Under the pieces are notes generated by a model, which saw nothing but the letters and a program-made list of their open reading frames with translations, was not told where the DNA came from and searched no databases. Shown here piece by piece: positions 8,780-15,718 of a DNA stretch of 41,305 nucleotides (position 1 is its first letter; each line of letters begins with the position of its first letter). Made by a program: the position numbers and the translations under genes. This stretch comes from DASWIG01 sp965371445 (GTDB taxonomy: Bacteria; Acidobacteriota; Thermoanaerobaculia; Multivoradales; J023), in assembly GCA_965371445.1 (NCBI GenBank), contig CBDUYN010000085.1, positions 1 through 41,305 on the forward strand, in the 5' to 3' direction.

Positions 8780-9295
8780 TCAAGCCGACTTGAAGCTGGC
8801 GGTGGAGCGCTTCCTGGCGCTCCGCGCGGAGCTTGCGCAAGAAGCAGGACCTGAAGGCGCCGGGGCGGTGTTGAGCGGCTCTTCCTCGCGCCAGGCCACC
8901 TCGCCGTCGTCGTAGCGCTCCCGCTTCCAGATCGGGACCTCGCGCTTCAAGCGCTCCAGCGCCAGACGGCTCGCCTCGTAGGCCGCCTGGCGGTGCGGCG
9001 ACGCGACGGCGATGACGACGCTCGCCTCGCCGACCTCGACGTCCCCCAGGCGGTGGACGATCGCCAGGCGTAGGCTGGGGTCCTCCCGCTCGAGCTCCTT
9101 CGTGATCCGCTCCAGGACCTTCAAGGCCATCGGCCGGTAGGCGGTGTAGGTCAGGAGCCGTACCGTTCGTCCCTGGTGTTGGTCGCGTACGGTGCCGAGG
9201 AAGAGGAGGACGGCTCCGCATTCGGGTGCGGCCACCGCGCGTTCGACGGCAGCGACATCGATGGGCTCCTCGACGAGGCCGGCGCGGTCGCTCAA
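8780..9295 (-). CDS. moaE: Molybdopterin synthase catalytic subunit MoaE
   Basis: 171 residues. MoaE transfers sulfur from the MoaD thiocarboxylate to precursor Z (cPMP) to make molybdopterin. Family signs are GAVLLFLGTVRDQHQGR, LTYTAYRPMALKVL, VHRLGDVEVGEASVV, SPHRQAAYEAS and the active-site region LKREVPIWKRERY. The start is a TTG at 9295 overlapping the moaD stop (TTGA), with GGAGG 9 bases upstream. The family normally stops soon after WREEEPL. This protein carries about 30 further residues rich in Ala and Ser that look unrelated and were probably gained when the flanking DNA rearranged. A 73-bp copy of its end lies at 7451-7523. Confidence 0.93.
   Translation of the reverse strand: MSDRAGLVEEPIDVAAVERAVAAPECGAVLLFLGTVRDQHQGRTVRLLTYTAYRPMALKVLERITKELEREDPSLRLAIVHRLGDVEVGEASVVIAVASPHRQAAYEASRLALERLKREVPIWKRERYDDGEVAWREEEPLNTAPAPSGPASCASSARSARKRSTASFKSA
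8873..8945. repeat. 73-bp direct repeat, copy 2 (within moaE)
   Basis: This copy lies in the 3' part of the intact moaE gene, covering the VPIWKRERYDDGEV region, and matches 7451-7523 at 71 of 73 positions. It is taken as the parent copy because it is in frame in a complete gene. Confidence 0.9.
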
Positions 9296-9546
9296 GCGCC
9301 GCTCCCTCCGGAGACCGGCGGCAGAAGGGCGACCTCGACACCGTCTTCGAGGGGATGCCCGGTATCGACGAGCTCGCCGTCGACAGCGACGGCGAGGCGA
9401 CCCCACATCGCTTCGAGCTCCGGATGGCGCTCGACGAGCGCCGCCCCCAGGTCGCGCACCCGGCTTCCTTCGGGCAGGTCGATCTCGACGCCGTCCTGGC
9501 CCAGGACGTCGCTGGCGGTGGCGAAGGCGACGACGACGACTTTCAT
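9292..9546 (-). CDS. moaD: Molybdopterin synthase sulfur-carrier subunit MoaD
   Basis: 84 residues with the ubiquitin-like MoaD fold pattern: MKVVVVAFATASDVLG, a middle segment LGAALVERHPEL, AVAVDGELVDTGHPLEDG and VALLPPVSGG near the end. MoaD carries sulfur as a thiocarboxylate on a C-terminal Gly-Gly. Here Gly-Gly is followed by three more residues (SGA) before the stop, because the same bases form the ribosome site and TTG start of moaE. The subunit would have to be trimmed, or use the longer tail, to work. The start was placed at the ATG at 9546; an ATG at 9555 would add MGA. It is transcribed with moaE. Confidence 0.88.
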   Translation of the reverse strand: MKVVVVAFATASDVLGQDGVEIDLPEGSRVRDLGAALVERHPELEAMWGRLAVAVDGELVDTGHPLEDGVEVALLPPVSGGSGA

Positions 9547-9668
9547 GGCGCCCATCGTAGCAGCATTCCGGGCCGCCGAGGGTGTAGACTCAAGGGTGAC
9601 GACAGCGAACCGGGACGCCGCCGGGGGACCGCCTCCGGGGGGTGCCCGCAGACACAAGGAGAGCTACG

Positions 9669-10118
9669 ATGAGTGACAGTCACGTCTCCCAGCTCATCGA
9701 GAAACAAATGCGCAACTGGGAGCTGGCGCGTGCCCAGAAGCTGGAGGACGTGCCGGAGGAGAAACGCCCCGAGGTCCAGGACTTCGTCTCTGTCTCGCGC
9801 ATGGTCGGGATCGACGGCCGCCAGGTCGCCAGCGAGCTCGGCGAGCAGCTCGGCTGGCCGGTCTTCGACAGGTCGATCCTCGACGAGATGGCCGGCGACA
9901 GCTTCGACCGCAAGGTGATCTACTCCTCCATGGACGAACGCGACCTCACCTGGTCGGAGGACCTCATGCTCGGGTTCTTTGAGACGAAGTTCTTTAAGCG
10001 CCACTTCCGGGTGGCGACCGACGATCCGGCACGCTACGACGTGACGCTCAACATGGAGAGCTTCACGGCCGCGCAGGCGGCCGAGCTCATCTTGAAGGGG
10101 CGCGAGATTCGGGCGTAG
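9669..10118 (+). CDS. Shortened cytidylate-kinase-like protein
   Basis: 149 residues. The N-terminal half (VSVSRMVGIDGRQVASELGE, then WPVFDRSILDEMAG) matches the start of the cytidylate kinase-like family. The C-terminal part (FKRHFRVATDDPARYDVTL, then ESFTAAQAAELILKG) matches its end. The family usually has about 60 more residues in between, including the segment that precedes the substrate lid, and a Gly-rich loop of the type YGSGGR; here that loop reads VGIDGR. It is therefore a compact, possibly inactive version. AAGGAG lies just before the ATG. An in-frame start at 9642 is less likely. Whether it has kinase activity cannot be said. Confidence 0.6.
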   Translation: MSDSHVSQLIEKQMRNWELARAQKLEDVPEEKRPEVQDFVSVSRMVGIDGRQVASELGEQLGWPVFDRSILDEMAGDSFDRKVIYSSMDERDLTWSEDLMLGFFETKFFKRHFRVATDDPARYDVTLNMESFTAAQAAELILKGREIRA

Positions 10119-10181
10119 GCGCGAACCGCGAAAACCGAAGGAGGACGCTCATGGCGTCCTCCGCAAAGGACGGCTTCGACC

Positions 10182-11384
10182 TCAGCCCGGGCCGGAGCGG
10201 TCGCGCCAGTACTGGCGGCCGAGCTTCACGAGGTAGATCCCCTCCTCGACCTCCTGGCCCCGTTCGACGCTCAGCACGTGGACGAGGAGGCTTTCGCCGT
10301 CCTGGGTCCAGGCGAGGTCGTCGATCACCGCCTCGCCGAGGTAATGGTCGGAGTCGGGGTCGTTGAAGTAGGTGAGCCGCTCCTGGGTGAAACCCGTCAA
10401 CGAGCGCAGCCACACCTCGTTGCGCTCGCGCAAGAGCTGACGGCCCCCGGCGGTGAGCGGCGAGGCGAGGCCCCGGTCGCTCGTCCAGACGAGGTAGTCG
10501 CCGTGGGGCATGGCCTTTGCCACGCCGTCGCTCTGGTCGGGAGCCGACGTGATGGGTGTGATCTCGCGCGTCTCGAGGTCGAGGCGCAGGAGGTCGCTCT
10601 TAAACCCCGGGGCCGCCGGCGCCGAGACGAGGAGCGCCCGGTCGTCGGGAGTGAAGGCGTGGGCGATCGTCAGGCCCGGGCTGCCGGGATGGTAGAGGCG
10701 GTCCTTGCCGGTCCTGGGACCGCGGCGCTTGAGCTCGAACTCGATGACCCGCACCCCCCAGTCGCCCCACGGCCTCACCTTGGTCGTGAGCCGTTCGCTC
10801 CAGACCAGGAGGTTCGCCTCGTGCGAGAAGTGGGGGTCGAGCACCGCGCTGCCGCGGTCCCCCAGACGGGTGATCTGCCAGTAGTCGCGTCCGTCGGCGG
10901 TGACGACCCAGAGCTCGCTGCCGAGGCCGCGCTCAGGTCCGGCCTGGCTCGCCATCCTAAGACCCCGCTTCTTGGCGTTCGACTGCGCCTGGATCACCAG
11001 GTACTCCCCCGACGGATGCCACGTCGGGGCCAGGGCGTTGACCTTCCGCAGGTCCCAGAGCTCACAGGTGATGCACTTCTCGGCGCCCTCGATCTGCATC
11101 GCATGGACGTCGTAGAAGCCGTCTTCGCCGAGCATGTCGAAGGCGATCCAGCCCTCCGGGTGGCCGGTGTCCATGCGGCCGCCGCCTTCTTTCAGGAGCC
11201 GGATCTCGTGGACCGCCCGGTGCCCGAGGCGCGCCTCGGCCGCCCGCGCCTTGCCGGGCTTCTCCTCCTGTGCCGTCGCCGCGGCGGCGAGCAGGGTCAG
11301 AGCCAGGAAAGCGGCTGCCGGCGTCCCGGCGGCCGGCGACCCGGCGGCCGGCTTGAGGTTGCGGGGGATCCGTTCGTCTCGCAT
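10182..11384 (-). CDS. Secreted TolB-like beta-propeller protein
   Basis: 400 residues. A signal peptide is clear: a charged start, then AAAFLALTLLAAAATAQ with likely cleavage after ATA. The mature part contains repeated TolB/WD40-like blades such as PTWHPSGEYLVIQAQ, DPHFSHEANLLVWSE, HAFTPDDRALLVSAP and DLAWTQDGESLLVHV. TolB-like propellers act in the periplasm as binding scaffolds, often with peptidases or outer-membrane systems. AAAGGAG lies about 6 bases before the ATG at 11384. The N-terminal region has a short Ala/Gly-rich repetition (AAGSPAAGTPAA) from a 12-base DNA repeat. A CITCE pair of cysteines near residue 105 is notable. No partner gene is adjacent. Confidence 0.75.
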   Translation of the reverse strand: MRDERIPRNLKPAAGSPAAGTPAAAFLALTLLAAAATAQEEKPGKARAAEARLGHRAVHEIRLLKEGGGRMDTGHPEGWIAFDMLGEDGFYDVHAMQIEGAEKCITCELWDLRKVNALAPTWHPSGEYLVIQAQSNAKKRGLRMASQAGPERGLGSELWVVTADGRDYWQITRLGDRGSAVLDPHFSHEANLLVWSERLTTKVRPWGDWGVRVIEFELKRRGPRTGKDRLYHPGSPGLTIAHAFTPDDRALLVSAPAAPGFKSDLLRLDLETREITPITSAPDQSDGVAKAMPHGDYLVWTSDRGLASPLTAGGRQLLRERNEVWLRSLTGFTQERLTYFNDPDSDHYLGEAVIDDLAWTQDGESLLVHVLSVERGQEVEEGIYLVKLGRQYWRDRSGPG

Positions 11385-11490
11385 GGGTGCTCCTTTCCAC
11401 GGCAGGGTCGAAACGTCGCCGCTTCGCTTATGCAAGATCCGTGCTCCATCGGGCGGCGCCGCCGGCTTCCGTAGGAGATATACTCTCCGT

Positions 11491-12960
11491 ATGCTCACCC
11501 GGTTTCAGGTCTCTGGCTTCAAGAACCTGGTCGACGTCGACCTGCGGTTCGGAGCGTTCACCTGCGTCGCCGGGGCGAACGGCGTCGGCAAGTCGAACCT
11601 CTTCGACGCGCTCGACTTCCTGAGCCGGCTCGCCGACCACCCCCTCCTCGAGGCCGCCGCGGCGGTACGCGGCGGCCATCCCGGGTCGGGTCATCCGGCC
11701 GGGGTGCGGAGCCTTTTCCACCGGGTCGGCGATCGCGTCGCCGAGGAGATGTCGTTTTTGGCCGAGATGATCGTCCCCGCTGCGGGTCGTGACGACCTGG
11801 GGAAGGAGGTCAAAGCGACGACGACGTTTCTGACCTACGAGCTGGTCCTGGCCCGCCGCGAGCTCGACGGACCCGGCACGCCGCTCGAGGTCGTCCGCGA
11901 GGAGCTTCGCCACGTGCCGCGGGGACAGGCCCACAAGCACCTGCCGTTCAAGCACTCGGCGGCGCGCTGGCGCTCGAGCGCGGTGCTCGGCGAGCGCCGG
12001 GTGCCCTTGATCTCGACCGTCGACGAGGAGGGCGAACGGACCATCCTCCGGCACCAGGACGGCGGCACCGGCGGCCATCCGTCGCGCTACTCGGCGCCGC
12101 GGCTACCGCGGACGGTCCTTTCGGGGTGCAACACGGCCGAGTACCCGACGGCGCTTCTCGCCCGCCGCGAGATGCAGAGCTGGCGCCTGCTCCAGCTGGA
12201 GCCCGCGGCGTTGCGGCGTCCCGACGAGCTGACCTCACCGAGCCGCCTCGGCTCCGACGGCTCGCACCTCGCGGCGACGCTCTACCGCCTGAGCCGTGAC
12301 GAGCCGGCCGGTGTCTGCGCCAGGGTGGGCGAGCGCCTGGCGCAGCTCGTCGACGACATCCGGGGCGTCCGGGTCGACCACGACGAACGCCGCCAGACGC
12401 TCACCCTGGAAGCCACGGACCGCCACGGAACGCCCTACCCGGCATCGTCGCTCTCGGGCGGGAGCCTGCGCTTCCTGGCCCTTGCCGTCCTGGAGCTCGA
12501 CCCCGAGAGCCAGGGGCTCGTCTGTCTGGAGGAGCCGGAGAACGGAGTCCATCCCGAGCGCATCCCGGCGCTCTTGAAGCTCTTGCAGGAGATGGCGGTC
12601 GACGTCGACGAGCCGTTGTCGGCGAAAAACCCGCTGCGGCAGGTGATCGTCAACACCCACTCGCCAGCGGTGGTGACGCAGGTGAGCGAGGAGAGCGTGC
12701 TCGTAGCGTTGTCGAGGGAGGCACGCCGCGAAGGGGTGGGATCGTTCCGCAAGGTGGAGCTTCATCCCCTGCCCGGGACCTGGCGGGCGAAGCTTGCGGG
12801 GAGCAAAGAACCTGTGCCCTACGACGAGATGCTCGCCTATCTCAACCCGCTGAGGCCCTCGGCGGCCTGGCGTCCGGTGGCGAAGCGCCGTCGCCGCCGC
12901 GGCAAGGACGAGGAGCCGCTCTTGCCCTTCGCGGAGCCGTCGGCTCAAGGATCGCCGTAG
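11491..12960 (+). CDS. AAA_21/OLD-type AAA family ATPase
   Basis: 489 residues. Walker A is GANGVGKSN (residues 28-36), the ABC-like signature is SLSGGSLRFLAL, Walker B is LVCLEEPENGVHP, and the switch region is VNTHSPAVV. This is the SMC/RecF-like ATPase class that includes the ATPase half of OLD and many phage-defence or toxin-antitoxin ATPases. No Toprim nuclease domain is attached, and no DUF4276- or nuclease-like gene follows on the plus strand. The C-terminus ends in a basic RRRRRGKDEE stretch. It converges with the yoeB toxin gene; the last 16 bases of both genes overlap. An AGGAG lies 13 bases before the ATG, rather far. Confidence 0.85.
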   Translation: MLTRFQVSGFKNLVDVDLRFGAFTCVAGANGVGKSNLFDALDFLSRLADHPLLEAAAAVRGGHPGSGHPAGVRSLFHRVGDRVAEEMSFLAEMIVPAAGRDDLGKEVKATTTFLTYELVLARRELDGPGTPLEVVREELRHVPRGQAHKHLPFKHSAARWRSSAVLGERRVPLISTVDEEGERTILRHQDGGTGGHPSRYSAPRLPRTVLSGCNTAEYPTALLARREMQSWRLLQLEPAALRRPDELTSPSRLGSDGSHLAATLYRLSRDEPAGVCARVGERLAQLVDDIRGVRVDHDERRQTLTLEATDRHGTPYPASSLSGGSLRFLALAVLELDPESQGLVCLEEPENGVHPERIPALLKLLQEMAVDVDEPLSAKNPLRQVIVNTHSPAVVTQVSEESVLVALSREARREGVGSFRKVELHPLPGTWRAKLAGSKEPVPYDEMLAYLNPLRPSAAWRPVAKRRRRRGKDEEPLLPFAEPSAQGSP

Positions 12961-13214
12961 TGGCCGCCGATCGCCAGGATGTAGATCGCCTGTTCGTCGA
13001 AGCGGTAGATCAGCCGGTCTTTCAGCGAGAGGCGGCGCGACCAGCACTCGCTCAAGGCATGACGCAGGGGCTCCGGCTTCCCTGTCCCCGTGGCCGGGTC
13101 GTCACGCTGCATCTCCTTGAGCTGCCGGCACAGCACCCGATGAATGGCCGCGTCGCGGCGCCGCAGCTCCTCGTAGCGCGCCCAGGTGTCGCCCTCAAAG
13201 ACGATCGACCGCAT
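12945..13214 (-). CDS. yoeB: YoeB/Txe family toxin (RelE superfamily)
   Basis: 89 residues, the usual size for YoeB. The frame shows WARYEELRRRD near the N-terminus, then PLRHALSECWSRRL, and a YRFDEQAIYILAIGGHY ending that retains the catalytic-region Arg and the terminal His-Tyr. YoeB is a ribosome-dependent mRNA endonuclease held inactive by YefM. The start codon lies 20 bases inside the 3' end of the antitoxin gene, a normal coupled arrangement. The stop overlaps the converging ATPase gene. Confidence 0.92.
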   Translation of the reverse strand: MRSIVFEGDTWARYEELRRRDAAIHRVLCRQLKEMQRDDPATGTGKPEPLRHALSECWSRRLSLKDRLIYRFDEQAIYILAIGGHYGDP

Positions 13215-13473
13215 CGAGGTCCAACTCTTCGGGCGAGGGGACGAATCCGCGGCCTTCCCGGTGGGTCTCCATGGAGCGTTGGATCTGCTTCATCAGGGAG
13301 CGGTTCTGCAGGACGTAGAGGGTCTCCTGCTCTCTCTCCCAGTCGGCGGCGGCCAGCACCACGAAGTCTCCGCCGCCGCGCCGCGTGACTCGCAGCGGGG
13401 TATGGTCCTCGACCACCTTCTCGACGGAGCTTTTCAGGTTGCTGCGGAACTTGTGGACGGACATTTCGCGCAT
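13195..13473 (-). CDS. yefM: YefM/Phd family antitoxin
   Basis: 92 residues. The N-terminal DNA-binding half reads MSVHKFRSNLKSSVEKV, then LRVTRRGGGDFVVLAAADWE, the hallmark of the Phd/YefM fold. The C-terminal half (PSPEELDLDAVDRL) is the toxin-wrapping tail. The start at 13473 has GAGG 5 bases upstream; an ATG three codons later is also possible. It precedes and overlaps yoeB, and a palindromic operator lies 16 bases before its start. Confidence 0.9.
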   Translation of the reverse strand: MREMSVHKFRSNLKSSVEKVVEDHTPLRVTRRGGGDFVVLAAADWEREQETLYVLQNRSLMKQIQRSMETHREGRGFVPSPEELDLDAVDRL

Positions 13474-13488
13474 GATGGCCTCGCTTTC

Positions 13489-13541
13489 GTACCGTGACAC
13501 GGTACTCTCTGACTCTAGGGAATGGAGGTAGGGCAGGTCAA
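13489..13541 (-). promoter_or_regulatory. yefM-yoeB promoter and operator
   Basis: On the minus strand TTGACC (13541-13536) and TAGAGT (13517-13512) are 18 bases apart and form a fair sigma70-type promoter. Directly downstream lies the perfect palindrome GTACCGTGACACGGTAC (13489-13505; 8-base arms around one base). It carries two GTAC cores like those in known YefM operators, and its place over the start point suits autorepression. Confidence 0.6.
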
Positions 13542-13585
13542 GGCCAATCGTGGGGACCTCCGGCCAGAGTTGTTCCTGGGGACCT

Positions 13586-14743
13586 CTACTCCTCCAGGGG
13601 CGCGAGGAGACGGCGGCAGAGCTCCTCGGGCGCGAGGCGCGGACGCCAGTGCTCGGCGATCGCGCGGCCGTCGCGCCCGCCCCGGTCCCAGATCTCCAGC
13701 TCCCGCTCCAGGGCGCGGGCGACCGCGCCGGGCGTCGAGCGTTCGGCGACAGTGCCGAAGCGGCCGTCCTCGGTGTAGCTGATGTAGCTGGGGATCGGGT
13801 TGCCGACGATCGTGACACCCAGGGCCAGGGCCTCCGTGACCGCCATCGGACCGCTTTCCCAGCGCGAGGTGCCGAGAAAGACCCGGCTCCCGGCGAGGGT
13901 GCGGGCGAGCTCCTCCTGCCGGCAGCTCCCGGGGTAGGCGATCGAAGGGTAGCGTTTGGCGAGCGGCTTGAAAAAAGGCTCGCCGCCGTCGCCCAGGAGG
14001 AGCACCTCCGTCTGCGGACGCCGCGCCGCGAATCGTGCGAGCGCCGCGGCCAGGAGCGGAGCGTTCTTCTGCGGGTCGTCCCAGCGGCCGACGGCGACGA
14101 CGCGGTCGTCCTTCGTTTCGGGCAGCGGGCAGACGAGGTAGGAGGCGCCGATGGTGAAGGGCACGACCACGAGGCGCTCGCCGAGCGCCTCCTCGCCGTA
14201 GTAGGCAAGGAAGCGTCGCAGGTGGCGCTCGCCCTCGGCGTGGCAGATGGAGACGACGTCGCAGCTGCGGATGCTCTCGAGTGCCGTCAGATCCTCCTCG
14301 GTGCCGCGGCGACGGCGCAGCTGACAGGAGAGGAAGAACTTCAGGCGCCGCGCCGTGTCGAGCCAGCCGTCGCGGTAGGCCATGAGGCGCTCGAGGCCGG
14401 CCACGGGGTGGACGATGAGCCCCATCTGGCCGTCGGAGTCAGAGATCGCCACCACCCGGGTGCCGGCGGCCCGGACGGCGGCGAGCACGTCGGGCATGCG
14501 TAGCCACGTGGCGACGAGCACCGCGTCGGCGGCGAGGCCGCGCCAGAAGCTCACGTCGAGGAAACCCGCCTCGTCGTCGACGCTCAGGATCGGCGCGTCG
14601 AAGCCGCTGCCCTCGGCGGAGGCGCGCGTCGTCACCATCACGACCTCGTGGCCGAGGGCACGGAAGCCGGCCAGGTACTGCTCGAAGCGAAACGAGCAGT
14701 CGAGCAGTCGCGACGGGTAGCTCCAGACGATGGCGATCTTCAC
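13586..14743 (-). CDS. Group 1 (GT4-like) glycosyltransferase
   Basis: 385 residues. The N-terminus KIAIVWSYPSRLLDCSFRFE, then GHEVVMVTTR, is a GT-B donor-fold start. In the C-terminal half, VVAVGRWDDPQKNAPLL, EVLLLGDG and the ESGPMAVTEALALGVTIVG signature mark the nucleotide-sugar site. It transfers a sugar from a nucleotide donor, presumably to a cell-surface glycan. The start was set at the GTG at 14743, where the family-like sequence begins; the ribosome site is weak. It is divergent from a polysaccharide-export permease (14937-15716), which supports a surface-glycan role. Confidence 0.85.
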   Translation of the reverse strand: MKIAIVWSYPSRLLDCSFRFEQYLAGFRALGHEVVMVTTRASAEGSGFDAPILSVDDEAGFLDVSFWRGLAADAVLVATWLRMPDVLAAVRAAGTRVVAISDSDGQMGLIVHPVAGLERLMAYRDGWLDTARRLKFFLSCQLRRRRGTEEDLTALESIRSCDVVSICHAEGERHLRRFLAYYGEEALGERLVVVPFTIGASYLVCPLPETKDDRVVAVGRWDDPQKNAPLLAAALARFAARRPQTEVLLLGDGGEPFFKPLAKRYPSIAYPGSCRQEELARTLAGSRVFLGTSRWESGPMAVTEALALGVTIVGNPIPSYISYTEDGRFGTVAERSTPGAVARALERELEIWDRGGRDGRAIAEHWRPRLAPEELCRRLLAPLEE

Positions 14744-14936
14744 GGCGTGCGGATTCCGGCTGACTTGAACCCTTGGCCGAGAGTATGTCAGGTGGGCGGC
14801 AAGAAGCTCGTCTTCTGTACCGACCATGAGCTGCGCCGGGGTTGCGGACGTCGGCTGTGTCTCGAGGCTCCGCGGTCGCCGCCCTCCCGACGACGGGCTT
14901 GTCCCCGGAGGCGGCTTCCGTCAAGATCCGTCCACC

Positions 14937-15716
14937 ATGGATCGAAAGTCTCAGCTCTTCCTCTTGCGCGAGCTCGTCCGGCGCGACTTCTCCCAGCGTT
15001 ACGCCGGGTCGCTCCTCGGCTTCGCCTGGTCGTTCATCCAGCCGCTGTGGCAGCTGGCGCTCTTGAGCTACGTCTTCTCGATCATCATGCGCGCGCCCCT
15101 CGACACAGAGCCCACCGACCGCTTCTGGGTCTTCCTCTTCTGCGGCCTGCTGCCGTGGACGGCGATCCACGAGGGGATCCTGCGCTCGGCGACCGTCGTC
15201 GTCGAGCACGCCGAAATGGTGAAGAAAATCGCCTTCCCCGCCGAGGTCCTGGTGGCCTCGGTGGTGACGACCGCCCTCATCCACCAGGGGATCACGCTGG
15301 TGGTCTTCGTCGGCGCCCTGGCGGTGGTGGGCGAGCTCGCCTGGACGAAGCTCTTTCTCCTGCCGGTGGCCCTCGCCTTCCAGGTCGCCCTGACGCTCGG
15401 CATCGGATATCTCGTGGCGGCGGTCCAGGTCTACTTCCGCGACATGGTCCAGGTCCTGGGGCTGATGATGACCGCCTGGTTTTACCTGACGCCGATCGTC
15501 TATCCGATGAGGATGGTGCCCGAGGAGCTCTGGGGCTTCATCCGGGCGAATCCGCTGGCGGTCCTGGTGACGCTCTACCGCTACGCGTTTCTGGGCGGCG
15601 ACGCCGGGCGCTGGCTTTCGGGCCTCGTGCCGCTCGTCGTCACGACGGCGTTTTTCCTCGTCTTCGGGTGGCGGCTCTTCCGGCGGCTCAAGCCGGGATT
15701 CGCGGACGAGATCTAG
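14937..15716 (+). CDS. Wzm-type ABC-2 permease for polysaccharide export
   Basis: 259 residues with six hydrophobic segments. The start LLRELVRRDFSQRYAGSLLG and the following FAWSFIQPLWQLALLSYVFS are characteristic of O-antigen/teichoic-acid export permeases. WFYLTPIVYP and NPLAVLVTLYR near the C-terminus are also conserved. Wzm works with the ATPase Wzt to move lipid-linked polysaccharide across the inner membrane. No Wzt ATPase is next to it; the gene after it, two bases past its stop, is pcnB on the other strand. The partner must be encoded elsewhere. No strong ribosome site precedes the ATG. Confidence 0.9.
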   Translation: MDRKSQLFLLRELVRRDFSQRYAGSLLGFAWSFIQPLWQLALLSYVFSIIMRAPLDTEPTDRFWVFLFCGLLPWTAIHEGILRSATVVVEHAEMVKKIAFPAEVLVASVVTTALIHQGITLVVFVGALAVVGELAWTKLFLLPVALAFQVALTLGIGYLVAAVQVYFRDMVQVLGLMMTAWFYLTPIVYPMRMVPEELWGFIRANPLAVLVTLYRYAFLGGDAGRWLSGLVPLVVTTAFFLVFGWRLFRRLKPGFADEI

Positions 15717-15718
15717 GC

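Noticed and set aside
10278..11474. 398-codon plus-strand open frame opposite the TolB-like gene
   Set aside because: The minus strand has a signal peptide, ribosome site and propeller blades; the plus frame has none of these.
14937..15716. Pairing of the Wzm-like permease with the ABC ATPase at 5829-6749
   Set aside because: The ATPase is 8 kb away, in its own operon with its own permeases, and lacks the long C-terminal domain common in Wzt.
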